From Madurella fahalii (taxonomy: Eukaryota; Ascomycota; Sordariomycetes; Sordariales), in the NCBI GenBank assembly GCA_029876055.1, contig CM056875.1:4365001-4429000 (forward strand): a stretch of DNA of 64,000 nt, written 5' to 3'. The translations under genes were made by a program, and so were the position numbers. Of this stretch, positions 12,051 to 23,426 are shown in pieces; positions within the stretch are counted from its first letter, which is position 1; each line of letters starts with the position of its first letter. The notes under the pieces are model-generated. The model was not told the origin of the DNA. It saw only the letters and a list, made by a program, of their open reading frames with translations, and ran no database searches.

Positions 12051-15000
12051 ATGAAACAACAAGATGCGCCGAGTCCGGGCGCCACACCCGATAAAATGGA
12101 AGAGAAAAGCAAGTTGGAACCCGAGACCATAGACGCGAAGCCGCAGTCAGCACCGAGCCCGACGGCTGACAGTGGCCCGGCTCCCCCGGGCGCGAACAAT
12201 GAGGAGGGCCTGGCGACGAGGATCTTCCGATTCATCGCGACAGCAACGCCTGGGACGCTCGGCGGCGTCGCTGTGGGCTTGGCCGCGACCACATACTTGG
12301 TGTTGGGCAGGCTGGGTCTCGTGCTGATAGGCGCGTTCGGCGGCATCGTGACTTTCATTCAATGGGAGCAACGCAATGTCGAGGTGGTGCGCGCCGTCAA
12401 AGGAGAAAGGGGCATCGATGTTCTGGCAAGATTGCTCGAGGCTAGGAAAACCTCCGAGGAGGCCATCCTCGACGAGCAGGCCGCACTGGTCCGCTCGTTC
12501 GACGACTTGCGGCCCGAGACGCGCGAGGCCATGAATGAGCTCGTCGAGGCCATCATCGACAACTACGTCAAGTGGTGGTACTCGCCCATTGTGCCCTCGG
12601 ACAAGTTCTTCCCGCTCGCCTGCCGCAGGGCCCTCACCTCGTTCCTCACCTCGGTTTCCAATTGCGTCAGCAGGAAACGGCCTGCAGACGCCTTTCTCGA
12701 CTTCTTGACCAATTCATCCTCGATCGTCATTGTCTTCTTCTCGGAGCTCTCCAACGCCTTTGCCGAATTGCCGGCCGAGTCCAAAGTATCTGCCGCGGAC
12801 GCCGTCTACAACTATCTTGCCTCGCACCCCGAGTCCAACCTGTCCAGCCTGCTGAACCAAAGGCAGCAAGCGGGGAAATTCCGCATGGTTGCCGAAGATC
12901 TGCTCGGTTTTTTGGATCGTTCATCTTACGAATGTGATCCGGCCAGAGTCTTCCTGAGGGAGATTGTGGCCGGCGTTGTCTTGGAAATGACGCTTCAGAC
13001 CTGCTCGAAGCCGGAATTCATCAATTCGTGGATTGTTTATCTGCTAGAGTCGGGAGAGCCCGACATTAGTCAAGCCATTGATGTGGGCATGCAGACCGGT
13101 CCTGGTGCTGACGTCGCATTTGCCGATATGGACGGAAATGTGGGCAACATTGGTCTCACTAGGGGAAATAGGAACTCGTTCGAGCAGGAGAAAGCCCGCC
13201 GGAAGGAGTCGATGACACACAAGAAGAAGCTTAGCAAGGCTGAGGAGGAGATGGAAATGGCCATGGAGGAAGTGAAGCGACTGAATCAAATGATTGCCAA
13301 AGAGGGAGCGCTCGGGAGCGAGCCACCGCAGGAAAGTACGAAGGTAGGTTCCAGCAGAAGCGTGGCTGAGGCCTCTGAAAGACTCGCCGACGCATTCAAA
13401 CGTAATGTGGATGAGTGGGACATTCAGCAGGACTCGGCCGACAAGTCCAGTCCGCCTCAATCCGCCGACGCGCCCTCGGACTCCAAAAGGGTGAGCAGCG
13501 ACGGGCTCTCCAGCAGGAATGGCACCATCCTGACTCCTGTGACGCCGCTTTCTGCTGCGACCCCGTCGAGCCGAGACTCATCTCCTCCGCAAAACGGGGC
13601 TTCTCGCTTCACAAGCTTCGACCAGATCGTCCCCCCTGCTCGAGACGAGCCCGAAGCCGACGCGAGTGAGACCCGCAGACCGCCTCCGTTGACTCTACAC
13701 AATGCGACGATTACAATCCTAGACGAGCCGGGCGACGGCCGGATCAGGTCGAAACCGTCATGGGACTATCTCGTCCAGATTGAGCCGGCAACGACGATAT
13801 ATCCCGGGTGGATGATTATCAGGAAGTACAGCGATTTTGAGGTTCTGCACGAGGTGTTGAGGCGCATCGCAAACATTTCAGGCGCAACAGCTTTCTCAGA
13901 GCGACATGGTGCGTTGCCTACTTGGAAAGCGCACACCAGGACCTCGTTACGGGGTGAATTGGAACGCTACCTTAGGGATGCCTGCGGCCACCAGAGCCTG
14001 GCGGAAAGCGAAGGGCTGAAGAAGTTCCTGGAGAGGGACAACGGGCACATTCCCAGTGCCAAGTCGGGGTTCCAGGCCTTTGAGAAGATTGGCAAGAACG
14101 TCTTGGATGTGCTGACGAGCGCCCCGCTCGAAGGCTCAAAGGCGGTAGTTGGTGGTGTAACGGGAGTGCTAGGGAACATCGGTCTCGGACAGCGCAAGCC
14201 AGCGGCCCCAACCCCGTCACCTCCCCCTTCGGCCTTGCAAGACGTGACAGCAGCTAGTCGCTTGTCCATCACCCTCCCTCGCACGGATAGCAGCCCATCT
14301 CTCAGCGGGATGCGCAAGACTCGGGACAGCATGGACAGCCAACACTCGTCGGTCGTCGCTCTACAGCCGGGTAAGGTCGCGCCGATGGAGCGCCGCGCCA
14401 GTTACGAATCGCGAGGCGAGACCGAGCCCGAAAGTCTGCGGCCGTCTCGGACGTCGGCGAGAAACAGTCGAGAGCACAGCCGGGCGTCGAGCCGAGCACC
14501 AGCGCTGGGCCGATCGCCTTCGAGCCTCAGTTTCGACGGGTTCCGGCTACCCCCGCCGCCTGACGCGATGCCCGACGATTACGAATCGCCGATCAGCCCA
14601 TCAAATGGGCGGCCCCACGACTTTGGATCTCACCACGCACGCTCGTTGACCATGCCGACGCTAAGCAGCAACCAGCGACTGAACGGGCCGCCGCTCAACG
14701 GCGTGAAGCAGCACTCGAAACTCTCAGAGCAGGAAACACGGGTAGCCGTGGAACTTCTCTTCGCCGTTATCAACGAGTTGTACACGCTTTCGTCGGCATG
14801 GAACATCCGGCGCACCCTGCTTGCCGCTGCCAAGTCGTTCCTCCTACGGCCGGGCAACCCCTCGCTCTTATCGATCCAGTCGCTCATCCAGACTTCGGTG
14901 CTCGACGCGAACACTTCGGACAGCGGCATTGCGGCCCACCTCAGAAAGCTCCGGGAGAATGCTCTGCCGACAGAGCAGGAGCGGGCTGCGTGGCCGGCGG

Positions 15001-15212
15001 AGATGACAGCGGAGGAAAAGGAGAAGCTCCGGGCCAAGGCGAGGAAGTTGCTGATCGAAAGCGGCGTCCCTGCGGCGCTCATGGGAGTCATGGGCCAGGC
15101 GGCCACATCGGAAGCACTGGGGCGGCTATTTGATTGTCTCCAGATCGAGGAGGTGGCTAGGGGGCTGATGTTTGGGGTGCTGCTGCAGGCAGTGAGGACG
15201 GTTACACATTGA
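12051..15212 (+). CDS. PXA-PX-Nexin_C sorting nexin (Mdm1/SNX13-like)
   Basis: One uninterrupted exon encodes 1053 residues. Proteins of this build sit at ER membranes and contact vacuoles or endosomes through phosphoinositide binding. A proline-rich N-terminus is followed by a hydrophobic hairpin (about residues 68-105) that would anchor it in the ER. The PXA domain (about 150-345) contains NELVEAIIDNYVKWWYSPI. A coiled coil lies at about 385-420. A serine-rich linker leads to the PX domain (about 545-660), with the lipid-site pattern IIRKYSDFEVLHEVL and LPTWK. The Nexin_C domain (about 890-1045) has VELLFAVINELYTLSSAWNI. No RGS domain is evident between PXA and PX, as is common in fungal members. 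Confidence 0.9.
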   Translation: MKQQDAPSPGATPDKMEEKSKLEPETIDAKPQSAPSPTADSGPAPPGANNEEGLATRIFRFIATATPGTLGGVAVGLAATTYLVLGRLGLVLIGAFGGIVTFIQWEQRNVEVVRAVKGERGIDVLARLLEARKTSEEAILDEQAALVRSFDDLRPETREAMNELVEAIIDNYVKWWYSPIVPSDKFFPLACRRALTSFLTSVSNCVSRKRPADAFLDFLTNSSSIVIVFFSELSNAFAELPAESKVSAADAVYNYLASHPESNLSSLLNQRQQAGKFRMVAEDLLGFLDRSSYECDPARVFLREIVAGVVLEMTLQTCSKPEFINSWIVYLLESGEPDISQAIDVGMQTGPGADVAFADMDGNVGNIGLTRGNRNSFEQEKARRKESMTHKKKLSKAEEEMEMAMEEVKRLNQMIAKEGALGSEPPQESTKVGSSRSVAEASERLADAFKRNVDEWDIQQDSADKSSPPQSADAPSDSKRVSSDGLSSRNGTILTPVTPLSAATPSSRDSSPPQNGASRFTSFDQIVPPARDEPEADASETRRPPPLTLHNATITILDEPGDGRIRSKPSWDYLVQIEPATTIYPGWMIIRKYSDFEVLHEVLRRIANISGATAFSERHGALPTWKAHTRTSLRGELERYLRDACGHQSLAESEGLKKFLERDNGHIPSAKSGFQAFEKIGKNVLDVLTSAPLEGSKAVVGGVTGVLGNIGLGQRKPAAPTPSPPPSALQDVTAASRLSITLPRTDSSPSLSGMRKTRDSMDSQHSSVVALQPGKVAPMERRASYESRGETEPESLRPSRTSARNSREHSRASSRAPALGRSPSSLSFDGFRLPPPPDAMPDDYESPISPSNGRPHDFGSHHARSLTMPTLSSNQRLNGPPLNGVKQHSKLSEQETRVAVELLFAVINELYTLSSAWNIRRTLLAAAKSFLLRPGNPSLLSIQSLIQTSVLDANTSDSGIAAHLRKLRENALPTEQERAAWPAEMTAEEKEKLRAKARKLLIESGVPAALMGVMGQAATSEALGRLFDCLQIEEVARGLMFGVLLQAVRTVTH

Positions 15213-16743
15213 TGCGATCACGATTTAACTATTGAAGTGCGACAGGGGCGATGAGACTTGAGTGTATGTGATGTAAGAGTACCTGTACTGTACATGATTT
15301 CATTCTTAGATTTCTTTTGGGGGGGTTGGCTGTTTATTTTTATTTTCTCTAATTTTTTCCCAGCAGCTGGTGGTTGTATCTAACATTGGGATGAGCGATT
15401 GGCGGATGGATTGATGGTTGACGCAGAACGACGGCTTCATGAGGAAATACCAGCATTGTAGAGACTTTTAATGACAGACGTACAAACAAAATTTTCCAGG
15501 CTCAGGCTTATCTTTGCTCGTGGCTATGTGCTAGCGATGGTCCCTTCGATGAGTAAAGTTGGAATGGGCTTGAACAGTTCGGGCTGGGGGTCAAGGCAGG
15601 TTGCAGTCTCACTCGCATTCGGTCTTGGCCTGACCAAGAAACAAGCATCCCAATGCAGAAGGTGTCCTCTCGGTTCTTCGGATTCCGTTGTTTATTATTT
15701 TCTCTCAACGTAGACCTTTTGTCAACTCCAACAAGGGAGTACTGATGGTGATTCATTGCTGCGTCCCGTCGTGTCTCTCCTTTCCCGGTCTTCTAAAGGG
15801 TTGGAAGATGGAAAGTTCGGAAACATGGGGCTATGGTGTGCCAGTGATCGGTGATGTTGTGCCAAGGTGAGATCTGAACCGGAAGAGATGGGTGCCAGAT
15901 TACGTCCATACCAAGCTTTGGAGGCGCACCGGGTGACTGTCGCCAAGCACGCCACGCCGTCGACAGAGGCCTTGATGGACTTGGCGGCAACAGGTGCTCT
16001 CATCGTCATTGCAGGGCGAACCAAGACGCTCGCCATCTTGATCTCGGCCATCTCTTAGAAAGGGTCCTGATTTTCGTTGACCGCTACCTTCTCAACCCCT
16101 TCGCCAGGTTCCATTCGGCCCTTTAACCTGCCGCTTCTTTCGTTGATCGGCCCCCTCTCCAACGCCCCGCTCGCCCACATCGGGATTTCTGGCCAAGCGC
16201 CGGGCCCTACCCTGTTACCCCAGGCTGTCAACGTCTCATTCTGGCGGAAACATATGCCGGGGTCATTTTCCCGTAGCCAATGACGAAATCGATGCCCACC
16301 GCCCACGGCAAGGGGAGGGCATCTGGTAGAGAGAGCTCTCGGACCGCCTCGCCATATGCGCGACACTTTTCTGCTTTGCTTCTGATCGTCCCGTTGCTCG
16401 AAGTGCGGTCAATGGCTAGTACCATGCGTGAGATGACGTGCCTGGGTCCAGCTAGCGGGCACATCTTTAGCTACCTGGCTAACAGCTCGCCGGTAGCACT
16501 GGATCCGGGGATGGCGTTGTGCCAATGCCACGGTCTGACCTGTACCCTACATACTTCGGCTCGGTTACTCCCTTCTGACGGAACCTTAATTCAAACATAA
16601 ACCACCTCCCCCTCTTTTACTCCTCCCCCGCGATTGATACACTACCCTTATTCTCCCGCCAGCAACCACTCTGCGCTAGCTCGCGCCGGTCCCCGCAACG
16701 GCGAGACAGCTCGAGACGCAAAGAGACGCAGGTTACCGCCAAC
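15213..16743. other. Intergenic spacer, 1.5 kb
   Basis: This spacer holds the 3' flank of the sorting nexin and the promoter of the MFS gene. A T-rich/G-rich patch lies at 15310-15360. A 110-codon minus-strand frame at 15722-16051 has no recognised similarity. No RNA gene is seen. Confidence 0.5.
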
Positions 16744-18692
16744 ATGGCCGACCCAACGGAGAAGACAGAGAAGACGTCCAGATATGATGAAGCCGGGAGC
16801 TCAGATGAAAGGCCGGCAACAGTGGCCATCGAGGACCCCGGACCACAGAGGCTACAACCGCCCGAGCTCATCAGGAACATGACTCCCGAGGAGCGCCATA
16901 AGCTCGAGATACGACTCAAACGAAAGGTGGATGCACGACTCTTGCCGGCCGTCATTATCATGTACATCCTGAATTACATTGACCGGTGAGTCCAGCTGCG
17001 CATAACAACTTCACTGGCGTGCGTCGTAGACTCAGAACTAACTCCCCCCGGACTAGAAACAACATCGCCGCCGCTCGGCTGGCCGGTTTGGAAAGGGACC
17101 TCAACCTATCGTCGGTCGAGTTTCAGACGGCTGTTAGCATTCTCTTTGTCGGGTACCTCCTGATGCAGATACCGTCCAACCTGTTTCTCAACAAGTTCGG
17201 CAAGCCAGCTATATACTTGCCCGCATGTGTGCGTCCCCTGTTTACATCATGAGCGCCAGCCTCTCGGAAGCCGCTGACGGTGTCTTCTGGATAGATGATA
17301 GTCTGGGGCGCCATCTCAGCCCTCACGGCCGTCTGCACTAATTCAGCAGGTCTGCTCGCCAATCGCTTCTTCCTGGGCGTTGTCGAAGCCGCCTATTTGT
17401 AAAACCCAGCACCACGCCGCCCGCGCCAGAATGAGGGTACTGACATTTATTTAGTCCCGGATGTCTTTACTACCTGTCGTGTTGGTACACACGCAAGGAG
17501 CTAGGCTTTCGGACTGCGGTCCTGTACTCGGGTGCTCTGATTTCCGGCGCCTTCTCCGGTCTCATCTCGGCGGGTGTTACATGGGGCATGGACGGGACTC
17601 GCGGTCTCGGCGCATGGCAGTGGCTATTTATCATTGAAGGAGTGGCCACCATTGTCATTGCCTTTGGCTGCTTCTTTGTGCTGCCCAACTTCCCCCGAAC
17701 CACCAGCTGGTTGACTGAGGAAGAACGGACATTGGCCGTGTGGTTTGTTGCTCCTCACTGTTGGTGGGAGAGACGGAGTAACGGAGCTAACAACGACACC
17801 AGGCGCCTCCAAGAAGACATTGGCGAAGACGATTGGGTGAACCGGGAAGAGCAGACGTTCTGGCAGGGCGCGAAGTTGGCGTTTACCGACTACAAGACGT
17901 ATATTCTGGTAGGGCCTACCCAGCGGACAGAACTCCTACAGCGGCAATCTGACTCACACCACTACTTACGCAGCTGGTCCTCCTCTTCTGCATCGTTGCC
18001 AGCGGGACGGTGACCAACTTCTTCCCCACCGTCGTCAACACGCTCGGCTACGATTCCGTCATCTCGCTTCTCCTCACCGCGCCGCCCTACGTCCTCGCCG
18101 TCATCGTGACCTACCTCAACGCAACCCACGCCGACAAGACGGGCGAGCGTTACTGGCACATCACGATCCCAATGTTGGTCGCCATCGCGGCCTACATCAT
18201 CGCCGCGACGACCACCCACTTAGCCCCGCGCTATCTTAGCATGATGCTTATGGTACGCATTCGCATCTCTCCTCTCCCTTTCTCTCATTTTTTCCTCTCT
18301 TCTCCTTGGGCATCCTGATTCTGACCGGGACATGACGCCGCTAGGTCCCCGCCGTCTACGCAGGCTTTGTCGTCGCCCTCGCCTGGATCAGCAACACGCT
18401 CCCGCGCCCGCCCGCCAAGCGAGCCGCCGCCCTGGCCTTCATCAACGCCGTCAGCAACTGCAGCAGCATCTACGCCAGCTACATGTACCCGCGCAGCGCC
18501 GACCCGGCGTACACGGTCGCCATGGCCGTCAACTGCGTGACGGCGTTTATCGCCGTCTGCACGGCCACGGTCCTGCGCGTGGTTCTGGTCAGGTTGAATA
18601 AGAAGCTGGATAAGGGGGAGTATGTGGAGGGGGCCATCAACGCGTTGATTCCGGGCGAGGGAGCGGCGAACGGGTTTAGGTTCAAGGTTTAA
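16744..18692 (+). CDS. MFS transporter, anion:cation symporter (allantoate/nicotinate permease-like)
   Basis: Seven exons: 16744-16985, 17057-17228, 17295-17398, 17455-17742, 17803-17908, 17974-18252 and 18345-18692, all consistent in phase, giving 512 residues. The soluble N-terminus ends in RRKVDARLLPAV-like sequence (KRKVDARLLPAVII), then a first membrane helix with ILNYIDRNNIAAARL, the usual signature of Dal5/Tna1-type carriers. Further marks are GYLLMQIPSNL, NRFFLGVVEAAYFPG, YYLSCWYTRKELGFR and EERTLAVWRLQED before the central loop. About twelve membrane segments are expected. The family imports organic anions such as allantoate, nicotinate, pantothenate or biotin precursors; the substrate cannot be told from sequence. 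No metabolic gene sits beside it. Confidence 0.9.
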
Positions 18693-19608
18693 CGATGCGC
18701 TTTGGTTGGGGTGGCCAGGTGCCACTGGTATCGACTCTTTAGTAGTTTAAGACAGGTGTACTGCATGCCTAGGGGGTCAAGTCACTTGAGTTGTAGGACC
18801 AGTAGCCTGGGATAGCAGTCAAATATGAAGTCATGATGAAGTTCGGAATGGGTTGAACATGTGCCTAGGAAAACACACGCCATCCAAGGTCTCGTAGCTT
18901 TTGTCCACAGCGATAGGCAATACTTGTTATGAGTCGTGACGTGTATTAAGTAATATGTGTATGCATATCGCGCCCCCCAAGAACTGAAAGGAGTTAACAG
19001 CATTGAGTAACAGCTCAGTCTCAAACAAATAAACTTCCAACATCAGCGCAACAGCCAGCCCAGCAATGCCCGACAATGAAAATGCGCACAAACAAGTCAC
19101 GATAACAGAATCCCACGTCGACTAGATGCAACCTGAACCCAGGCGAGAAAGCAACAGCCCAAAACTTCCTTAGACGAATCCTCAACAATGATGCCCAATT
19201 TCCAAATCTCAAGTCCCAAGAGACATGCCTTGAAAAGAGAAGCAACCAGCAAGAAACAAACAACGCGACGAAAACCGCTTATATGCAACCTAGCAATGAT
19301 AAGCAGAAAGGAAAACCAAAGAAAACAAAAGGAACCCCGGAAATGCTATCTAGTATCATAACTCATAAAAGTCCGCACCAGACGCGTCCCCATTCGACCC
19401 CTCAGCAACCACCCTCCACGCTGTCCTCCTTGAAACAACTTCTTCGCCACCACCACCCACCACCACTAACTTCTCTCCTCCCACCATCACCCTTCCTACA
19501 ACCAAAACACCACACCCAGACAGTAAGAAACCCAGCATCACGCCGCCGCCGCCCTCCGGAAACCCAACAACACACACCGGCGCCCCCAACAAAACAATCC
19601 ACACCCGC
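18693..19608. other. Convergent 3' spacer
   Basis: This 916-bp spacer lies between converging genes. It is rich in CA and CCACC at 19380-19600, part of which is probably the 3' UTR of the minus-strand coiled-coil gene. No gene is seen. Confidence 0.5.
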
Positions 19609-22353
19609 TCACCTCTCAACAACTACATTTCCCCCCTGGATCAGCGCGTCCAGCTCCCACGGATTAAGCGTGCTCCGCCTGCGGGAAGCGACCTTGCTGG
19701 CACACTTGGCGCCGCCATCCTTCGCCGCAGCAGCAGCAGTAGGAGGGAGATCCCTCTTCCTCCTGCGCGTCTTCTCCACCTGCACGTGCGGGCGTTGCTG
19801 CGCGGCGGGGGCCGACATGCCCAGCTCGTCCGCGCCGCCATCCGCGTCGCCGTCGCCCCGATACGAGCCATACGAAGCCGGCTCCTCCGAGAGGCTGGCG
19901 ACGCCGTCGCCTTCGGACCGCGTGCTCATCATGGCGCCCATGGTTTCGGCGTCCGGGTCGACGGGGGTGGTGGTGGCGGTGGTGGTGGTGGTGGTGGTTG
20001 TTGTTGTTGAGGACGGGGAGGGTGCGCTCGCGCCGCTCTTGTCTAACCGGCGTGCCGCCTTGAGTTTGGCCCGGACCCTAGCGGCGTCCGCGTCCCTTTC
20101 CGAGGCGGCAAGCTTGGCGGCGATGGTGGCCATTGTCAAGGGGGATTGTTGCGGCGGGGGGAGAATGCTGTTGTTATTGCCGCCGCCGCCACCGTTGCGG
20201 GGCAGCGGTAGGCGGGAGTTAACTCGCCGCGGGGACCGGCTGGGTGAAGGTGCCGGGGGAGGGACCATGGCCTCTGCGTTCTTACTGGTGGAGGCAGCAG
20301 TGGTGGATCTGGAGGATGTTGTGTCTGCACCTTTGCTGGCGGCAGCGGCGCCGGACCTGGAGGATGTTGCCGATGTGGCTGACCGAGCTCTCGTGGCCGG
20401 CTTCGCTGGTCGGGCTTCGCGCTCCTCTTTTCGGGTTTGGGACCTACCCCTAGCCTGAGTTGGCCGGGCAGGGCGTGATTTTGCGGGCGACCTGGAAGCA
20501 GGCTTGCGCTCTTCGGCGGCTCTCTTCTTTGCCGCCTCCTCGCGCTCTCTCCTCCTCGTAGTGGGTGGTCGTTTCTGACCCCTTGCGGGAGCCGCCGTCG
20601 GTTTGGGCGGGGGTTGATCGGCGGGCTTGATGAGGGATACGCTGTCGACGGACGTGTCGGGCGTCGTGACAGCTGCAGAGGGAGGCAGGGGAACGTCGGC
20701 AGCCTCCTCCGGGGGCACTGTGCGTAATGAGAGCACCGGCTTCTTTTGTGGCGATTGTTGTGGTTTTTCAGGGGCTGGGGGCGGGGGTAATGGGGTGTCC
20801 TCTGCGCTAAGATCCCACGTGTTCTCTTCGGCAATGGTGATGTAGTCCCTTTGCTGGCGTCTGTTGTTTGAGCGCCCACCTCTATTGCCTGCCGTGTAGG
20901 AATCACGCAGCGGGCTGAGTTGCGGAGGCGGGGGAAGCGGCGGGGAGGACAGCATGACCGACTGCTGGAGGATCTCGACGTTCGGCTCTTCCACGTCGAG
21001 ATCCTCCACGTTGAGGTGGTCCTCATATATACTGGAGACGTCGCTCTCTTCGTCATGGTCGACGTCTGCTTCGGGCACCGAATCCAAAGAGCCTTCTCGG
21101 CAGGGCGTGTGCACGGCATCGTCTTCCTCCATGTCCTCGGGCACGGCTTCCAAGCGGAGACCGTACCCCTGAGACGTCTCCTCGACATTCTGCACCTTGA
21201 CCGGGCTGAGTCGCAGGCCCATTTTCAGCTCCTCGACGTTGACCGGTCGGCCGCTCGCCTGCATCCTCCTGCGCCATCCGTCAATGAGATGGACAGCCTC
21301 CTTCCAGCGCGTTTCCATCTTCTCCCAGCCGTCCCGTAGCCTGTGGATCTCATCCTCTCGCACGACCACCTCTTCGATCGGAACGAATGATGGGTTCGTC
21401 AGGATGGTGCGTAGGTGGTCGAGCACCGCATCGACCTCGGCCGACATATCGGCGCAGTTGGCCGCCAGCGCCAGGGCATGTCCGTCGCCATTCTCCATTA
21501 CAACCCCATTTGTAGCGTCCCAGCCGCTCATTTCTTTCAGCTGCTCGGTTGTCCTCCTGATCAGGTGAAGGAGAGCTTCGTTCTCCTCGCTGAGACCCTT
21601 GGCAAGCTCGGCCAAGAAAGAGTTTGTTTCCATGCGCAGGTCGTAGCCTTCGCTAGTCGTGCCGTCGGAGGGCGATCCTTGGTCGGCATCGGACCCGACA
21701 TCGCCAACCACCGTGATGGTGGTAATGCCGGGACTTTTGCCGGCACCCCTCGCCCTGCTCGCTTCTGTGACGGCCTTCTTGAGGCCTTCAATCTGACGAT
21801 CTCGCTTGCGCACCTCGTTTGCGCAGGCAGCTCTGGTCTGGGCAACGAGCGATTTTGTCCGGGCAGCCTCCTCCTTGAGGCGGTGGACCGTCGCCTCGGC
21901 CATCTTGAGATGCGTGCGTAATGCAGCTTCGGCGGCCTCGCTAAGCCCAGCCTTACGCTGTGCCTCGGCGTGTTTCTCTTGCAGCCGCTGGATATCGTTG
22001 GCCTGGCGTAGGGACTCGGCACGAAGAGTTCGCAAGGTGGCCGAGAGCGACTCGCGGTGTTCAGCATCGCGCTGCAGGAAGAAGAAAAAAATGGAAAAAA
22101 GTCAGCACCAAACTCATGGTAGCAAAACTTTGTCGTCGCCAAGCATTTCCCGCAAGAGCAGAATACTCACGTCTCGTCTAAGAATCAGATCGTTGACCAC
22201 GGCCATGATACGGCTCATGGTCTCTGCCACCTCGCCATCGCTGTCGCCAGGATGTGTGAAATCGATGCTGTTGCCATCGCGAAGCAGACCGCGGGACAGC
22301 AGCTGGTTATTGATGTACAGCGATGCCGTACGTAAGTTCTCGGCCTCGATCAT
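19609..22353 (-). CDS. Coiled-coil protein with ADIP/Msd1-like (SSX2IP) domain
   Basis: Two exons, 22171-22353 and 19609-22071, encode 881 residues. The first exon supplies IEAENLRTASLYINNQLLSR, the typical opening of afadin/alpha-actinin-binding (ADIP) domains. The joint LILRRD/RDAEHRESL is in phase 0, and coiled coil continues to about residue 190. A second helical part (about 255-360) includes RLRDGWEKMETRWKEAVHLI. The C-terminal half is disordered, with proline, serine and arginine runs, a poly-threonine tract and the terminal WELDALIQGGN. Animal and fission-yeast members (SSX2IP, Msd1) anchor microtubules at centrosomes or spindle pole bodies; a similar role here is inferred. The 99-nt intron (22072-22170) has a GTGAGT donor. 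Confidence 0.8.
19966..20010 (-). repeat. ACC/ACA trinucleotide tract coding for poly-threonine
   Basis: A GGT repeat on the plus strand, ending in GTT copies, encodes about 15 residues, nearly all Thr, in the disordered tail of the ADIP-like protein. It is the kind of tract that varies in length between strains. Confidence 0.8.
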
Positions 22354-23426
22354 CGTAGTCGACGCCTGAACTTCATCAGGTCCTCAACCGCATATGCCTT
22401 TTTTTGGCCAAAGAAAAAAAACGCGGCTCGGGAAGATGACAGGGGCACAGAAGATGCAGCTTTTGTTTGAGGGCCCTGCTCTCTATGTCGGCAGGAAGGA
22501 AAAAGAAGGGATGTCAACTGTCAGAAACGCTGTCATTCCCGGGTGCGACCAGGAGCTCGGATCCCAATGGTACGCTGTGGCAATCTCGAACCGCGGTCGG
22601 CTCCTGTTTATTTGGCGGGGCGTTGCTCTGGAAACGGAGGTTCAATGGGCAATGGGCATCGATCGGCGCCATCTCCACACTTGGCGCAACACACATTTTC
22701 GTCAACCGCAAGCAACCCTAACCCTTCCCGCACACGATTCACACCTCTGTGAGACAGCGACCTCGAGCCCTCCGCACATCGCACCATCCCCACGAAAAAG
22801 CTTGCAGATTCTTGCTGCAGATCCATATTTGCAGGACCAGAACATCTGTTAGATTGGCCCCTCGGGGTGGTTTGCCTATTACTTGAATGCTATTGACGAA
22901 GCTAGCTGATGTGCCGGCCAAGGGATCCTTGTCGGGAAGGATCATCGGCGGATCTTCAGCACAGAGCAGCGCCAAAGATGAAGAATACGGCCCAAGCGCC
23001 GTCAATCATGTTCCTGCGAAGAATACGTCAGCGTACGCTCTAACCACTGAGTGTCAGACACAAAAAAGCAAGGCGCACTCCTTAGCAACACGACATATCA
23101 GACAGTTTGAGAAGATTATTGGAAAACGCGGTTTTTGTCACCATGCACCGTTCGTCACGAGGGGGGAGAACCCCAAGCAACGAGACGGATGATCTGATGG
23201 CCCCGCGTGCGTCATCATAGCATGGGCAGATTTTGCGGAAAAAGAGAGATATGACGACTCACCAATCTTGGTATCGTACCGGCTCTTTTGTAGGTCGAGC
23301 GGAAGCTCGTCTCGGCAGGTCGAACTGCCACTGTGTAATCTCGGGCCAGGTCATTTGCTCTGGTGACAGCCGCGGAAATGGCCTCCCCATCACTCCGTCT
23401 CAACGTTCCGAGCATATGCAGTTCCC
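22354..23426. other. Spacer, 1.07 kb, between two minus-strand genes
   Basis: This stretch holds the promoter of the ADIP-like gene and the 3' flank of RRP7. A tRNA-like relic lies at about 23010-23060 and is listed separately. Small frames on both strands have no recognised similarity. Confidence 0.45.
23010..23060 (-). pseudogene. tRNA-like relic (D-arm and anticodon-stem resemblance only)
   Basis: On the minus strand, CTCAGTGGTTAGAGCG matches a tRNA D-arm/A-box. It is followed by a stem GTACG/CGTAT whose loop is only four bases instead of seven. The following sequence TCGCAGGAACATGATTG occupies the place of the T arm but has lost the GGTTCGA box. A functional tRNA is therefore unlikely. 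It may be a decayed tRNA or the head of a tRNA-derived SINE. Confidence 0.3.

Noticed and set aside
15722..16051. 110-codon minus-strand frame starting MAEIKMASVLV
   Set aside because: Its beginning looks gene-like, but there is no conserved block, partner exon or family match that I recognise.
19283..20458. 391-codon plus-strand frame
   Set aside because: It overlaps the C-terminal exon of the ADIP-like gene on the opposite strand and is a shadow of GC-rich, repetitive coding sequence.
22714..22730. Telomere-like CCCTAACCC
   Set aside because: Only about two copies in a spacer, which is expected by chance.
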